Counted from the first letter of the stretch, positions 17,902 through 26,743 are shown. The stretch: 63,505 nt of DNA from a bacterium (GCA_021804085.1 JAJZKM010000003.1:1-63505), one strand, 5' to 3'. A program made the numbers and translations. Notes: generated by a model from the sequence alone, not told the origin.

Positions 17902-18699
17902 ATGAAACATTCAAAGTTGGTTGTAGCAAACTGGAAAATGTATCTTAACATACATGAATCTAGTCTATTAGTTCAAAGATTAGATAAAAAAATTCATTTG
18001 CATCGCAATGTAGAAGTTGTTTTAGCGCCAAATTTCCTTTCACTTTATTCCATAAATCAGGAAATCGATAAACGGAAATTTCGATTGGCTGCACAGGATG
18101 GATTCTTTGTTGACGAGGGTGCGTATACCGGCTCGGTATCGTTTAGTCAGATGCGCCAACTGATCGATTATTCCATTATTGGTCATTCGGAAAGACGTCG
18201 TTATTTTAATGAAGGTCTTGGTGAAGTTAGGGATAAGGTGGCAGCAGCAGTACGCAATCAAATTATACCTATATTGTGTGTTGGCGAAACCAAAAAGGAG
18301 CGAGCCCTAAAAGAAACTAAACAGGTTCTGCACGATCAGATAGTTACCGCTCTTAGCAATCTTACCAGTCAAGATGTACTAAATTTAGTTATTGCCTATG
18401 AGCCAGTTTGGGCAATTGGTTCTACAGAACCGGCAACACCAAGCATTATAGAGGAGGCGGTTAGTTGGATACGTTATCAAATACGAGAACTTTATGGCTC
18501 GGAAGCTGAAGAATCAGTAAGAGTTATTTACGGCGGTAGCGATGAGCCTGAATATGTTAATGCGATCATGAAAGTGCCTGGAGTCGATGGTTTACTGGTT
18601 GGCAGGGCTTCTCTTAACTATGAGCATTTCAGCGATATTATTTCTAGAGTGCATTTGGTCGCACTTAGCCAGGAAAACACCAAGGCGGAAGATAGTTAA
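17902..18699 (+). CDS. tpiA: Triosephosphate isomerase
   Basis: 265 aa. It interconverts dihydroxyacetone phosphate and glyceraldehyde 3-phosphate. The substrate loop VVANWKMYL, catalytic His in IIGHSERRRYF, the catalytic Glu in VIAYEPVWAIGS, and YGGSDEPEYVN and GLLVGRASLN phosphate-binding loops are present. A possible internal promoter or RBS (TACAATAGGGATAA) lies in the 21-bp gap after pgk. The stop codon overlaps the next start by one base. Confidence 0.97.
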   Translation: MKHSKLVVANWKMYLNIHESSLLVQRLDKKIHLHRNVEVVLAPNFLSLYSINQEIDKRKFRLAAQDGFFVDEGAYTGSVSFSQMRQLIDYSIIGHSERRRYFNEGLGEVRDKVAAAVRNQIIPILCVGETKKERALKETKQVLHDQIVTALSNLTSQDVLNLVIAYEPVWAIGSTEPATPSIIEEAVSWIRYQIRELYGSEAEESVRVIYGGSDEPEYVNAIMKVPGVDGLLVGRASLNYEHFSDIISRVHLVALSQENTKAEDS

Positions 18700-19322
18700 T
18701 GGCAGAAAACAACTCAGCTAAAATAGAACCTGAACAAAAGTCTTCTGACAACACCTCTCCGCCAATTATAGTAAATAGTGGTCAATTGATGAAAGATCAC
18801 GCCCTAGATGTTGATGGTGAATCTAGCAATGACACTGCGGATACGAAGCCTCTTGCTCAACATGAAATGAGAATTGAACCGATAAGTAGTGCCGAAGAAC
18901 TTAAGGCTGAACCTAAGCCTGAGCAAGCAAAATCTGAGACTGAATCAACTGGCAATGATTCTAACAAGAATAGCGTGATCGAAACTCAAGTTGAAGATCA
19001 AAAAGAGGTCTCGCAGCCGAACAATGTTAATGTTGTCAAGAAACCTTCGGTTAACAGTGAAGTTTCTGATACACAAGACCAAAAGCAAACGGAAATGGAA
19101 ACCTTAGAACGGCTCGATAAAGTAGTCGGTATGGTAAATACTAAAATGTATTTTTTACCAATCAATCTTGAACAGAAACGACGAAATGCCAGGCTAATTA
19201 TTATCGGTTTTGTTTTTATTTTAGTTTTAATTGTTGTATGGGTGGATTTTACTCTTGATGCTGGATTAATTCATACTGGCTTCCATATTCCGCATACACA
19301 TTTCTTTGAACTTAACCAATAA
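18699..19322 (+). CDS. Acidic, single-pass membrane protein of unknown function
   Basis: 207 aa. The first 150 residues are low-complexity and rich in Glu, Ser, Lys, Asn and Gln, hence probably disordered. One hydrophobic helix (IIIGFVFILVLIVVWVDFTL) follows at about residues 165-185, then a short tail with several His (HTGFHIPHTHFFELN). The gene is coupled to tpiA by TAATG. Topology (large N-terminal part inside or outside) and function are unknown; I do not recognise a family. Confidence 0.7.
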   Translation: MAENNSAKIEPEQKSSDNTSPPIIVNSGQLMKDHALDVDGESSNDTADTKPLAQHEMRIEPISSAEELKAEPKPEQAKSETESTGNDSNKNSVIETQVEDQKEVSQPNNVNVVKKPSVNSEVSDTQDQKQTEMETLERLDKVVGMVNTKMYFLPINLEQKRRNARLIIIGFVFILVLIVVWVDFTLDAGLIHTGFHIPHTHFFELNQ

Positions 19323-19342
19323 GACCTTACAATTAATTATCT

Positions 19343-21499
19343 ATGGAGCCAAAACAAAATGAATCAACTATAGACGGAAATATCCTTCAAGGTCTAAACG
19401 ATGAGCAAATTAAAGCAGTTTTAACTACCGAGGGACCATTACTTATTCAGGCAGGCGCTGGTAGTGGTAAAACAAAAACCCTAACCCATCGCATAGCCTA
19501 TATTTTGCATAAACAGCTTGCTCTTCCCGAAGGAATATTGGCGGTGACATTTACCAATAAGGCTGCGCAAGAGATGCGCAGTCGTATTGCTGCTATTTTA
19601 GGTGTCAAATCACCTAATCGGTCATTTATGCCCTATATGGGCACTTTCCATTCAGTCTGTGTGCGTTTATTGAGAATCGATGCTGATAGTGTGGGTATTC
19701 CTAAAACTTTTGTAATTTTCGATGAATCCGATCGTCTTGCGGCAGTGAAAAGAGCTGCGCGTAAGATTATGCTTGACGAAAAAGCTTTTCCTTTGCGGAC
19801 GATAGCTAATCTGATTTCATCAGCCAAAAATGAAATGATTGGCCCAGAAGAATATGGTTCTACGACCACCAGTCCTATCGCTCATGAAGCGGCTAGAATT
19901 TATCCACTTTACGTACAGGAATTAAGGAATGCTGGTGGTCTCGACTTCGATGATTTAATAAATGAAACAGTAAGGATGTTCAGTACTCGCCCGGAAATTC
20001 GCAAAAAATGGCGAGATAAATTTAGCTATATCATGGTTGATGAGTATCAGGATACCAACGCCGCGCAATATCAACTGGTAAAGTTATTAACTAATGAGCA
20101 GCACAACTTGACAGTTATTGGTGATGATTGGCAGTCTATATATTCCTGGCGAGGCGCCGATTACCGAAATATTTTAAATTTTGAACGTGACTATCCCGAT
20201 ACTAAAATCATAAAATTAGAGCAAAATTATCGATCGACAAAAAATATACTTAATGCCGGACAGGCGATTATTACAAAGGCACAAGAAAGGAGTGACAAGA
20301 AACTTTGGACTGAAGCCGAGGAAGGTTTACCTGTACAAGTTTTACATATTAGAGATGAACGAGCAGAAGCAGAAGCTGTGTGTATGCGAATTCATGCTGC
20401 AGTTAGTGCGGGACTGCGTAATTACCGTGATTTTGCGGTGCTATATAGAACCAACGCTCAGAGTAGAGCTGTAGAGGAGGCGTTCATTCGTTTTGGCTTA
20501 CCGTATAAGGTGGTAGGAGGAGTCAGATTTTATGATCGCAAAGAAATAAAAGATATTGTGGCTTACCTTAGGCTTATTTTTCAGCCGGCAGATAAAATTA
20601 GTTTTGAACGAATTGTTAATACTCCCTCTAGAGGTATCGGTGCCGCGAGCTTGACTAGATTTATGTATTGGCAAGAACAAGCTAATTTACCATTAATCGA
20701 AGCCCTTATTTCAAGTGGAGATTGTCCGGGATTAACTGCACGAGCCGTAACGGGCTTACGTTCGCTTGGAGACATAATATCTAGCTTTATTCAGTTAAGT
20801 GCCAAAACCAACACAGTTGGTTTAATTGATTCTCTTATCTCAAGGCTTAATTACTTGGATTATCTTAGCGATGGTACCCCTCAGGGGGAGGCTAGGCAAG
20901 AAAATGTAAAGGAGCTTCTTAGTGTAGCAAGAGAATATGACAACTATGCTTTAGCAGACTTTCTCGAGGAAGTTACATTGGTCAGTGATCTTGATTCGCT
21001 AGATATAAATTCGGATGCGGTAACTATGATGACGCTTCATTCGGCCAAGGGTTTGGAGTTTCCGGTAGTATTCATAACCGGCATGGAGGAATCTCTGTTT
21101 CCTCATTCACGAGCAATATATTCCCAGAAGGAATTAGAAGAAGAACGCCGTTTAGCATATGTAGGTATAACTCGAGCGAGACAAGAGTTGTACCTGTTGG
21201 CTGCTGCATCACGTATGTTGTATGGCGGGGTCCAGCATAATCCTCCTAGTCGTTTTTTGAATGAAATTGACTCTATGGTAGGAAATGAGATTATTGGAGA
21301 AAGTTCAACCATTAAACCGATTAGTGCTCCAAATGAATTGCACTATTTACCCGATCTGGTAGAGGGTGACGGAGTTAGGCATCCTCAGTTTGGTGAGGGG
21401 ACTGTTCTTGATATTAATGGGGATTTGGCGACAATTTATTTCAAAGGCAAGGGCAGTAAAAAGTTGGATATTGGGTTTGCGCCACTATCTAAGCTGTAG
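19343..21499 (+). CDS. uvrD: UvrD/PcrA-type superfamily I DNA helicase
   Basis: 718 aa. Helicase motifs are in order: GLNDEQIKAV (Q motif), IQAGAGSGKTKTL (I), VTFTNKAAQEM (Ia), IMVDEYQDTN (II), VIGDDWQSIYSWRGAD (III), LEQNYRSTKNIL (IV), MTLHSAKGLEFPVVFITG (V) and RRLAYVGITRA (VI). The protein unwinds DNA 3' to 5' in excision and mismatch repair and fits with uvrA and uvrC in this window. A -10-like TACAAT at 19328-19333 lies 9 bp before the ATG, so the mRNA should be leaderless. The C terminus ends in a Tudor-like FGEGTVLDINGDLATIYF segment, normal for the family. Confidence 0.96.
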   Translation: MEPKQNESTIDGNILQGLNDEQIKAVLTTEGPLLIQAGAGSGKTKTLTHRIAYILHKQLALPEGILAVTFTNKAAQEMRSRIAAILGVKSPNRSFMPYMGTFHSVCVRLLRIDADSVGIPKTFVIFDESDRLAAVKRAARKIMLDEKAFPLRTIANLISSAKNEMIGPEEYGSTTTSPIAHEAARIYPLYVQELRNAGGLDFDDLINETVRMFSTRPEIRKKWRDKFSYIMVDEYQDTNAAQYQLVKLLTNEQHNLTVIGDDWQSIYSWRGADYRNILNFERDYPDTKIIKLEQNYRSTKNILNAGQAIITKAQERSDKKLWTEAEEGLPVQVLHIRDERAEAEAVCMRIHAAVSAGLRNYRDFAVLYRTNAQSRAVEEAFIRFGLPYKVVGGVRFYDRKEIKDIVAYLRLIFQPADKISFERIVNTPSRGIGAASLTRFMYWQEQANLPLIEALISSGDCPGLTARAVTGLRSLGDIISSFIQLSAKTNTVGLIDSLISRLNYLDYLSDGTPQGEARQENVKELLSVAREYDNYALADFLEEVTLVSDLDSLDINSDAVTMMTLHSAKGLEFPVVFITGMEESLFPHSRAIYSQKELEEERRLAYVGITRARQELYLLAAASRMLYGGVQHNPPSRFLNEIDSMVGNEIIGESSTIKPISAPNELHYLPDLVEGDGVRHPQFGEGTVLDINGDLATIYFKGKGSKKLDIGFAPLSKL

Positions 21500-21629
21500 C
21501 ATTCTAACAATTGCCAATGATACAATTAAGAATTAGTTGCTGTGTCTAATTAATTATTTGGAAGAAAAGTAACTATTACACATCTAGTATATGATCGATA
21601 GCGATATTATCAAAGAAACCAGATAGTCT

Positions 21630-22901
21630 ATGCGTAAAAGACTCTACCTCTATCTGCGAAGACTTAGACGAAAAGTAAATCGTCATCTTAAAGTAGCGAA
21701 AAAAGCTAGCAAACATCCTTTTGCGATACCGACCTATGTTTTTAGTGGTCTTTTGGTGCTTACTCTGGGGGGACTGTTAATTTTTAAACCTAATCACCCA
21801 GGCAACGCTCCAGTTACAAAGGTTGTTATTATTAGCCATGACAATGTCAAACAGATAGTTCCTTCAATTGAGCCAACGGTTGGAAAATTACTTGCAAAGC
21901 TTAATATTGTGCTGCGTACGGGTGATGTTGTTCAGCCAAGCCTTAATACTGTGATTAATCAGGATGATTTTCGCATAAACATATATCGTGCCGTGCCTGT
22001 AGAAATAATTGAAAATGGTGTTAAAAAGTTTACTTTTAGCGCCGCTGTAACTCCAAGAGCAATTGTTGAACAGGCGGGCATAAAATTATATCCTCAAGAT
22101 TACGTATACAAGATACCGACAGCAAATTTTTTAACCGAGAATGCGATAGGTGAGCGAGTGGTTGTAGTTCCAGCCGTACCTATCAATCTTAATCTTTATG
22201 GTAGCCCAGTACAAATAAGAACTCATGCTACCACCGTGGCTAATTTAATAAAGGAAGAACATATTAACATAACCTCAGACAATCAAATTATTCCGTCTCT
22301 TTCGACGCCTATAACGCCAAATATGCAAATTTTTATTGTACGTCCAGGCGAAAAGCTTCAATCAATTACCCAATCAATACCGATGCCAATTGAGACTATT
22401 TATGACAATTCGCTATCTTATGGTACCAATGCTATACAGCAGCAAGGATCGTCCGGACAAGAGGTTGTGACCTATAAACTTCAAATAAATAATGGAATTG
22501 TAGTAGGGCGTACGCCGATCCAAACCATTGTTAGCATTCCGCCAGTGACAGAAATAGTTCTTGAAGGAATTAACTTGTCTGGAATTCAGGGTGACATGGC
22601 TCTGGCTGGGATAGCGCCTCAGGATTATGGTTATGCTAGTTACATTATTAGTCATGAATCTGGTTGGTGCCCCACTAAGGCGCAAGGAGAAACATATTGT
22701 CCAGCTGTGCCGGATAATCCAATGACTAGTGGAGGTTATGGACTGTGTCAGGCTACGCCAGGCTATTTGATGGCCGCGGATGGGAGTGATTGGGAGACGA
22801 ATCCGATTACTCAGCTTAGGTGGTGCTCGTGGCATGCCGAAAGTCGTTATGGTGGCTGGCAAAACGCTTATGATTTCTGGGTTCAAAATAGATGGTGGTA
22901 A
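21630..22901 (+). CDS. RpfB-like secreted wall enzyme: DUF348 repeats, G5 domain, lysozyme-like domain
   Basis: 423 aa. A basic N terminus and one hydrophobic anchor (YVFSGLLVLTLGGLLIF) are followed by three DUF348 (YabE-type) units of about 60 residues beginning near TKVVIISHDNVKQIV, then a G5 domain (around EEVVTYKLQ-like VVTYKLQINNGIVVGRTPIQ), then a C-terminal lysozyme/transglycosylase-like domain with the probable catalytic Glu in IISHESGWCP and GGYGLCQATPG. Domain order matches actinobacterial resuscitation-promoting factor RpfB. Four Cys in the last domain suggest disulphides. It could remodel its own wall or cut that of a host; the choice cannot be made from sequence. Confidence 0.88.
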   Translation: MRKRLYLYLRRLRRKVNRHLKVAKKASKHPFAIPTYVFSGLLVLTLGGLLIFKPNHPGNAPVTKVVIISHDNVKQIVPSIEPTVGKLLAKLNIVLRTGDVVQPSLNTVINQDDFRINIYRAVPVEIIENGVKKFTFSAAVTPRAIVEQAGIKLYPQDYVYKIPTANFLTENAIGERVVVVPAVPINLNLYGSPVQIRTHATTVANLIKEEHINITSDNQIIPSLSTPITPNMQIFIVRPGEKLQSITQSIPMPIETIYDNSLSYGTNAIQQQGSSGQEVVTYKLQINNGIVVGRTPIQTIVSIPPVTEIVLEGINLSGIQGDMALAGIAPQDYGYASYIISHESGWCPTKAQGETYCPAVPDNPMTSGGYGLCQATPGYLMAADGSDWETNPITQLRWCSWHAESRYGGWQNAYDFWVQNRWW

Positions 22902-22908
22902 AAAAATA

Positions 22909-23694
22909 ATGGATTACGATGCTAAAAAAGAATTGGGTCAACACTGGCTAAACGACCCAGACGTATTAGCTTATATCGTTGATTTAGCTGAACTTAAGAA
23001 AAAAGATTTAGTTTTAGAAATTGGTCCAGGCAAAGGAAGTTTAACGAATTATTTAGCTCCTAAAGTAGCAAAAGTTATTGCTGTAGAAATCGATCCACAA
23101 CTAATGAAAGGATTAAAAGAAAAAGTCAAATCAAACGTTGAAATTATTAATCAGGATATACGTTATTTTAATTTTGATTCTTTGCCTGAAAATTACAAAG
23201 TAATTGCAAACATTCCTTATTATTTAACAAGTTTTTTGATTCGTTTGCTTTCGGAAGCTAACAATTCTCCAGAACGGTGCGTTTTAATGGTGCAAAAAGA
23301 AGTTGCAGAGAGGATATCAGAGGGTCCCGGAAAAATGTCAATCTTAAGCATAACTGCGCAGGTATATTGGCGAGTAAGTCTTGGAGCTGTGGTACCGGCT
23401 AAGCTTTTTAATCCACCCCCAAAAACTGACTCAATGTTGATACGTTTCGACAGATTAAGTCAGCCTTTAGTGCCGGATGACCTGAGAAAAGAGTTTTTTA
23501 GAACTTTAAGGATTGGTTTTTCGCAAAAACGAAAGCAATTAGTTAACTCAATTGCTAGCGGATATAGAGTCGAACGAAATGTAGCAGAAGAATTTTTAAA
23601 AAGCTCTGGGATTAGTCCTACGCAGAGACCACAACAGCTTAGCATTGATCAGTGGCTAAAGTTGACAGAGAATATAGTTAAAAAAACCCAATAA
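22909..23694 (+). CDS. rsmA: 16S rRNA dimethyladenosine transferase
   Basis: 262 aa from the ATG at 22909; the track start at 22780 would add a 43-residue tail inside the preceding gene, which the family lacks. It opens MDYDAKKELGQHWLND, the usual KsgA/RsmA opening, followed by the SAM loop LEIGPGKGSLT, the acidic VIAVEIDP, NQDI and the catalytic NIPYYLTS (N-I/L-P-Y). The enzyme dimethylates two adjacent adenines near the 3' end of 16S rRNA. It starts 7 bp after the RpfB-like gene. Confidence 0.95.
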   Translation: MDYDAKKELGQHWLNDPDVLAYIVDLAELKKKDLVLEIGPGKGSLTNYLAPKVAKVIAVEIDPQLMKGLKEKVKSNVEIINQDIRYFNFDSLPENYKVIANIPYYLTSFLIRLLSEANNSPERCVLMVQKEVAERISEGPGKMSILSITAQVYWRVSLGAVVPAKLFNPPPKTDSMLIRFDRLSQPLVPDDLRKEFFRTLRIGFSQKRKQLVNSIASGYRVERNVAEEFLKSSGISPTQRPQQLSIDQWLKLTENIVKKTQ

Positions 23695-23715
23695 ATTATG
23701 TTATTATAATAAAAC

Positions 23716-23736
23716 TGCAAACTATTATAGTTTGCA
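23716..23736. repeat. Perfect 10-bp dyad TGCAAACTAT-T-ATAGTTTGCA before ssrA
   Basis: An exact inverted repeat with a one-base centre between rsmA and the tmRNA gene. It overlaps possible -10 hexamers (TATTAT 23723-23728; a perfect TATAAT lies just upstream at 23705-23710). With a one-base loop it is a poor RNA hairpin, so a DNA-binding site for a dimeric regulator is the better reading. Confidence 0.6.
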
Positions 23737-23749
23737 AGAACAACGAAAA

Positions 23750-24146
23750 GGGGCTGAATTTAGCTCGACGTTGGATTTATAGATTGGATCCGCAGGTCGC
23801 TTGTCAGCGTTATAGGCAAAACATTTTAAGTGCAAACGCATTTAATCGCGTAGCCAGCACTGTACGGAATTTTTTCCGTGTGCCGACTTTCGCACCAGCT
23901 TTAGTTTAAACTAAAGCGGCGCCGGGCACGATGCCGGATAGAGCTCAATAGGCGTCTCATATATCTGGTTGCTGCAAGTCATCTGATTGTTTTTCTAGAT
24001 ACTTGCCTAAGACTTAAGAAAACTGCGATGGAGTAAGTTTGTCCTTTTAGATAGCACCGTCTAAGACATTTAAAAAGGACTAAACCTGTAGAAATTCAAT
24101 CACATTAAACTGACGGACCCGGTTGCAATTACCGGCAGCTCCACCA
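23750..24146 (+). ncRNA. ssrA: Transfer-messenger RNA (tmRNA)
   Basis: 397 nt. The ends form the tRNA-like part: 5' GGGGCTG pairs with CAGCTCC before A-CCA, preceded by a 5-bp T arm CCGGT/ACCGG with loop TGCAATT, and CTCGACG follows the 5' end as in other tmRNAs. The mRNA part begins at GCA 23832 (after TTTTAAGT) and reads ANAFNRVAS...FAPALV for 25 codons to TAA at 23907-23909. The stop lies in a perfect 20-bp palindrome GCTTTAGTTT/AAACTAAAGC (23898-23917), the tag-end helix. The CCA is encoded. The product rescues stalled ribosomes with SmpB. Odd points are the long tag, its ALV rather than AA end, and G instead of U at the second T-loop position. Confidence 0.95.
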
Positions 24147-24399
24147 AGTCTTATGCCTAATTATTATATATCATTTCGTAGATACTAGACCGAAGTGCAT
24201 CTCATTTATTGGCTACTACTTTAGTCTCGCGTAATACCTCCTCATACCCATAACTCTCTACCTAGAGGTGGGTTAGGGTTGTTAGAATAACTCAATAGAT
24301 AGTCCTTACGGTTTAGGACAGATGCTTTTTATGTTGCATAGACTGCAAGATAATGTAATTACTTGCAATAAACTCGAAAAAATGATATTAATATAATAT
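24147..24399. other. Spacer between ssrA and the GGDEF gene
   Basis: 253 bp without a credible ORF. It contains small stems (CTCTA-CC-TAGAG near 24257; TCCT..AGGA near 24303-24320) and ends in AT-rich GATATTAATATAATAT, which supplies -10 hexamers next to the start codon. I looked for a cyclic-di-GMP riboswitch ahead of the GGDEF gene and do not see its conserved core. Confidence 0.4.
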
Positions 24400-25257
24400 A
24401 TGGAACAGAAAGACTTCTTATTTCCTACCGCATCTAATAATGTTTATATGAATAATTATGAAAATAATTTCAATCTTTCTTTTTTGAAAATAGAAAGGGG
24501 ATTGAGTGAAGAAAATGCTAGTCTTAAAGAAGAAAATGCTAGTCTTAAAGAAGAAAATACTAAACTTAAAATTATCAATGCCGAGCTTGAGCGGTTGGCG
24601 ACATTAGATGGTCTTACTGGTTTATCCAACTATTCCGAAATCATTAAACAGGCCGAGAACTTTATTGCAGAATCAAAAACATTCGCGGTTGTCGTAATTG
24701 ATGTTAATAATTTTAAAAAGGTTAATGATACGCTTGGTCACGTAGAAGGCGATCGGCTACTTACGGAGATAGCAAGTGTTCTAAAGAAATGCTTTCGGGA
24801 AAATGATGTTGTTGGATATGGCTTAAATAATACTCCAGATAAATCAGATAATGATGTTGTTGAATTTAGTAACTCAAATGATATTCCAAACAAAACAGTT
24901 CTTGGACGTCAAGGAGGTGACGAATTTTGTATTTTAGTTTTGCTTGACCCTCGACCAGATAAAGAAAACACCAAAAATTATCAGGAAGAAAACGGTACAG
25001 AAATTGATCCAACAAAGTTAACAGATGTAATGAATAATATTTATGAACGACTAAATAGTAATTTTTTAATATCTTTAGAATCTTTGAATGAATCTTTGGA
25101 AAAAGAGCATGAACTAAAACATGAACTAAAAAAATATCCCGAGGATGTTAGTCTTGCGATAGGGTATTCTATTTACAATCAAGGCGATACGGTCGATGAA
25201 ATGTTTGAACGGGCAGACGATCTCATGTATAAAGACAAGCATAAACGCAAAAGTTAA
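24400..25257 (+). CDS. Diguanylate cyclase (GGDEF domain) with N-terminal coiled coil
   Basis: 285 aa. After about 40 residues comes a short coiled coil built from three 7-residue repeats (EENASLK), then a GGDEF domain starting LATLDGLTGLSNYSEI, with the substrate residues in VVIDVNNFKKVNDTLGHVEGDRLL and the catalytic loop GRQGGDEF intact. It would condense two GTP to cyclic di-GMP. Two insertions lengthen the domain: an Asn/Asp-rich stretch before GRQGGDEF and a charged helix near EKEHELKHELKKY. No sensor, EAL or PilZ protein is seen in the window. An RxxD inhibitory site is not obvious. Confidence 0.9.
   Translation: MEQKDFLFPTASNNVYMNNYENNFNLSFLKIERGLSEENASLKEENASLKEENTKLKIINAELERLATLDGLTGLSNYSEIIKQAENFIAESKTFAVVVIDVNNFKKVNDTLGHVEGDRLLTEIASVLKKCFRENDVVGYGLNNTPDKSDNDVVEFSNSNDIPNKTVLGRQGGDEFCILVLLDPRPDKENTKNYQEENGTEIDPTKLTDVMNNIYERLNSNFLISLESLNESLEKEHELKHELKKYPEDVSLAIGYSIYNQGDTVDEMFERADDLMYKDKHKRKS
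24508..24570 (+). repeat. Three 21-bp tandem repeats in the coiled-coil of the GGDEF gene
   Basis: GAAGAAAATGCTAGTCTTAA(A) occurs twice exactly (24508-24528, 24529-24549) and once with changes (24550-24570). Each unit adds one heptad, so slippage here would change coiled-coil length without a frameshift. Confidence 0.9.
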
Positions 25258-25303
25258 AATAGCGATTTAGTTTATTTGTTTGAAATAATCTTAATATAAG
25301 TGC

Positions 25304-25332
25304 TTGACCTTCAAACCTTTGGGGGCTAGGCT
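25304..25332 (+). promoter_or_regulatory. Promoter of the trehalase gene
   Basis: TTGACC (25304-25309) and TAGGCT (25327-25332) with 17 bp between them. The start of transcription expected about 7 bp later falls on or just before the start codons at 25338/25344. Confidence 0.6.
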
Positions 25333-25343
25333 AAAACTTGATA

Positions 25344-26609
25344 ATGTTCAGATTCGAAAAAGCAAAAACATATGTTAGTGGCGCACTGACAAAAAAGGAG
25401 CTTGGGTTAAGCGCGGTTGATGTTGCTGGAGCTAGAGAGTATATCCTGAATTATTGGCCTATTCTTATTCATACGCAGACAAAAGATGTAGGAAGTCTTA
25501 TCGGAGTCCCATATCCATATCTTGTTCCTTCTAGTGCTAAAGGTCATGAATTTGATTATGAGGAACTGTTTTATTGGGATAGTTATTTTATGGTTCAGGG
25601 TCTTTGGGATCAGAAGCACAAAGATCTGATTTCTGGGATAGCAGATGATTTAATATTTCTTTTTAATCGTTTTCATGTCATACCTAATTCATCTCAATAC
25701 TATATGACTAGTAGATCACAACCACCCTTTCTAACTTCACTATTGTTTGAAATTTATGAACATTACGACCTGGGGCAACAGTGGATCAATGAACGTATGA
25801 AAGTGGCAGAAGAGGAATATCATGTAGTTTGGATGGGGCAAAGAAAACCCAATGCGCGACAGGTTTATCGTGGTTTAAGTAGATACTACGACTATAACTA
25901 CTTAAATGATATTGCTGAAACTGAAAGTGGTTGGGATATGACAACGCGTTTTTATCGCAAAGCATTAAACTTCTTACCAGTTGATCTTAATGCATTGTTA
26001 TATAAGTATGAAACTGATTTTGCAAGACTTGCCGACATAAACGGTGATTCTCAAGAGTCCGAGAAATGGAAACTTTTGGCGAATCAACGACGTGATGTAA
26101 TGAATGAGTTGATGTGGGACAAGTCAAAAGGCCTTTATTTTGATTTTGATTATACTAAACGTAAACGTGGCTCTATTGCATCCCTAGCTAGCTATTATCC
26201 TATGTGGGCCGGAATGGTAAATGACCAACAAGCTGCACTGCTTGTTAAGTCTCTCAAGCGTTTCGAAAATAATGGCGGTTTATCGGCTACGGATTTTTCT
26301 TCTAGTCTGTTGTTTTCTCCTGTTCCTACACAATGGGATTATCCCAATGGATGGGCTCCTTTGCATTTTATTGTTATACAGGCGCTTGAACGATATGGAT
26401 ATCATAATGACGCTAAGAGATTAGCTAACAAATGGTTACGATGTAATCTTGATTGGTTTTTAAAGAATGGTGTTTTTTTGGAAAAATATAACGTAGTTAA
26501 TACGGATAAACCTCCAAAGAAAGGTCTTTATCCGTCACAAATCGGTTTTGGGTGGACTAATTCAATATTTGAGCGTTTTTGCAAAGACTATATTGATAGC
26601 TCGGTGTAA
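25344..26609 (+). CDS. Trehalase, glycoside hydrolase family 37
   Basis: About 421 aa. Family 37 signatures are present: EFDYEELFYWDSYFMVQGL, the catalytic acid in ETESGWDMTTRFY, QWDYPNGWAPLHFI, and the C-terminal base region FLEKYNVVN followed by QIGFGWTNSIF. It would hydrolyse trehalose to two glucose. There is no signal peptide, so it acts in the cytoplasm, on internal or imported trehalose; no trehalose transporter is visible. It is shorter than E. coli TreA/TreF (about 550 aa), lacking N-terminal sequence. The track begins at TTG 25338; ATG 25344 fits the predicted leaderless start better. Confidence 0.92.
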   Translation: MFRFEKAKTYVSGALTKKELGLSAVDVAGAREYILNYWPILIHTQTKDVGSLIGVPYPYLVPSSAKGHEFDYEELFYWDSYFMVQGLWDQKHKDLISGIADDLIFLFNRFHVIPNSSQYYMTSRSQPPFLTSLLFEIYEHYDLGQQWINERMKVAEEEYHVVWMGQRKPNARQVYRGLSRYYDYNYLNDIAETESGWDMTTRFYRKALNFLPVDLNALLYKYETDFARLADINGDSQESEKWKLLANQRRDVMNELMWDKSKGLYFDFDYTKRKRGSIASLASYYPMWAGMVNDQQAALLVKSLKRFENNGGLSATDFSSSLLFSPVPTQWDYPNGWAPLHFIVIQALERYGYHNDAKRLANKWLRCNLDWFLKNGVFLEKYNVVNTDKPPKKGLYPSQIGFGWTNSIFERFCKDYIDSSV

Positions 26610-26635
26610 TATATAAGTAAGGGATAATTTGAATA

Positions 26636-26712
26636 GGGGGTATAGCTCAGTTGGCTAGAGCGCAGCATTCACATTGCTGAGGCCCATGGTTCGAGTCCAT
26701 GTATCCCCACCA
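26636..26712 (+). tRNA. tRNA-Val (CAC)
   Basis: 77 nt. Acceptor GGGGGTA pairs with TATCCCC, D arm GCTC/GAGC, anticodon stem CAGCA/TGCTG with loop TTCACAT (anticodon CAC), T arm CATGG/CCATG with loop TTCGAGT, discriminator A and encoded CCA. Confidence 0.95.
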
Positions 26713-26743
26713 AGTAATTTTAATTCAAGTTAGCGAGATTTAA

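Noticed and set aside
22780-22908. 43-residue N-terminal extension of rsmA given by the track
   Set aside because: It lies inside the end of the RpfB-like gene in another frame; family members start at MDYDAKKELGQ, and the ATG at 22909 is 7 bp after the previous stop.
24147-24399. Cyclic di-GMP riboswitch ahead of the GGDEF gene
   Set aside because: The conserved GEMM core is not visible; only small unrelated stems are present.
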